Shown piece by piece: positions 63,538 to 64,000 of a stretch of DNA of 64,000 bases. The number at the start of each line of letters is the position of its first letter. The first letter of the stretch is position 1. The stretch is taken from contig NW_026516736.1 of the NCBI RefSeq assembly GCF_025766255.1, positions 62,001 to 126,000 on the forward strand. The letters run 5' to 3'. The position numbers and the translations under genes are program-made. Source of the DNA: Zychaea mexicana. Taxonomy: Eukaryota > Mucoromycota > Mucoromycetes > Mucorales > Lichtheimiaceae. Under the pieces are notes generated by a model, which saw nothing but the letters and a program-made list of their open reading frames with translations, searched no databases and was not told the origin of the DNA.

Positions 63538-64000
63538 AATAAGCAAAGTGCCGGAGGCAAGCATCTCACAAGAAACTACATCAAAGAAAAGAGGTAGAGG
63601 AAAGGCCTCAAAAGAACCACAAAAAAGAAGTCGAAAAGCCAAGAGGCATGTTGCTTATGTTCTGCGATATCTTTGCAAGGATAACTTTACGTATGTACTT
63701 TTCTATGACTATATTCGACTACTAAATGAAAAATACAGAAATTATACTGACGATTTCGTCATTAAACTCATCGAACACTTTCAAAATGTGACTTTAAGCT
63801 GTGCACAAGCTGCCCGTAACCTACGAATGCCGGAACGCACTGCTCTTAGATACTTTAAGTGTTTCAAAAGTGGAATGCCATTTTTGCCCAGCGAACTAGA
63901 CAAAAGAAGAAAGAAAGGTCGAAAACCGGGGTTGACATCTGTACACACACAAGCTCTCCAAAGGCTTTACGACGAAAGTGCTGACGTGCACGGCAACTAT
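63538..64000 (+). CDS. IS630/Tc1-type transposase, N-terminal part (cut by window end)
   Basis: Frame EISKVPEASISQETTSKKRG, basic linker RSRKAKRHVAYVLRYLCKDNF, then an intron of 48 nt (63691-63738) and NYTDDFVIKLIEHFQN, LSCAQAARNLRMPERTALRY, GRKPGLTSVHTQALQRLYDE. The second part is a helix-turn-helix with a basic GRKPG linker, as at the N terminus of Tc1/IS630-type transposases. The catalytic DDE part would lie beyond the window. It is not the same as the transposase at 31.1-32.6 kb, which has a different N region. The start codon is not evident, so the 5' end is tentative. Confidence 0.6.

Overview
The window reads as nuclear DNA of a filamentous fungus, most likely an early-diverging Mucoromycota (Mucorales-type) species. 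That placement is an inference. It rests on short introns (about 48-100 nt) with GT-AG ends, very AT-rich spacers, poly-Gln/Asn host proteins, an animal-like GPI-specific phospholipase D, and a transposon mix (hAT, IS630/Tc1-like, DIRS, Helitron, LINE, DUF6729-exonuclease genes) that I associate with Mucoromycota.

The first 38.5 kb is a transposon graveyard. In order it holds: a decayed HMG-box-like gene (118-1050, minus); a hAT element with a perfect 8-bp target duplication (1476-4843); gene-free AT-rich DNA with a tRNA-like/SINE-like segment and a 49-bp minisatellite; a second, more decayed hAT (about 7027-12116, transposase on minus); a decayed DUF6729 plus 3'-5' exonuclease gene (12873-17522); a Helitron on the minus strand (about 17843-22800) that ends in a perfect 15-bp hairpin; a hairpin-rich AT island (about 23.8-24.7 kb); a Gag-like retroelement fragment; a full-structure DIRS tyrosine-recombinase retrotransposon (25873-30381) with inverted terminal repeats and an internal complementary region; a Tc1/mariner-like element with TA duplication (30901-32808); and a two-ORF LINE (about 32811-38500) carrying a 366-bp structured insertion.

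Every autonomous element is broken. Nearly all in-frame stops can be explained by a single C-to-T or G-to-A change (CAA/CAG to TAA/TAG, CGA or TGG to TGA), which suggests a RIP-like or deamination process acting on repeats.

From 39.6 kb to 62.8 kb the DNA is gene-bearing and intact. It holds an uncharacterised Q-rich protein; a secreted Kre9/Knh1-like protein with acidic tandem repeats; a small SERTA-like protein; the cohesin ATPase SMC3; a secreted GH47 alpha-1,2-mannosidase; a GPLD1-like GPI-phospholipase D; and a small acidic protein convergent with it. Three of the products (Kre9-like, GH47, GPLD1-like) are secretory-pathway or cell-surface proteins, but they are not in an operon and no shared regulation is visible. 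The last 0.5 kb enters another IS630/Tc1-like transposase gene that is cut by the window edge.

The observations most worth checking are: the SMC3 head lacks the normally acetylated lysine pair; the LINE carries an excisable 366-bp insertion whose ends pair perfectly as RNA; the transposons share a one-directional stop-codon signature; and the Helitron has three zinc knuckles upstream of its Rep domain.
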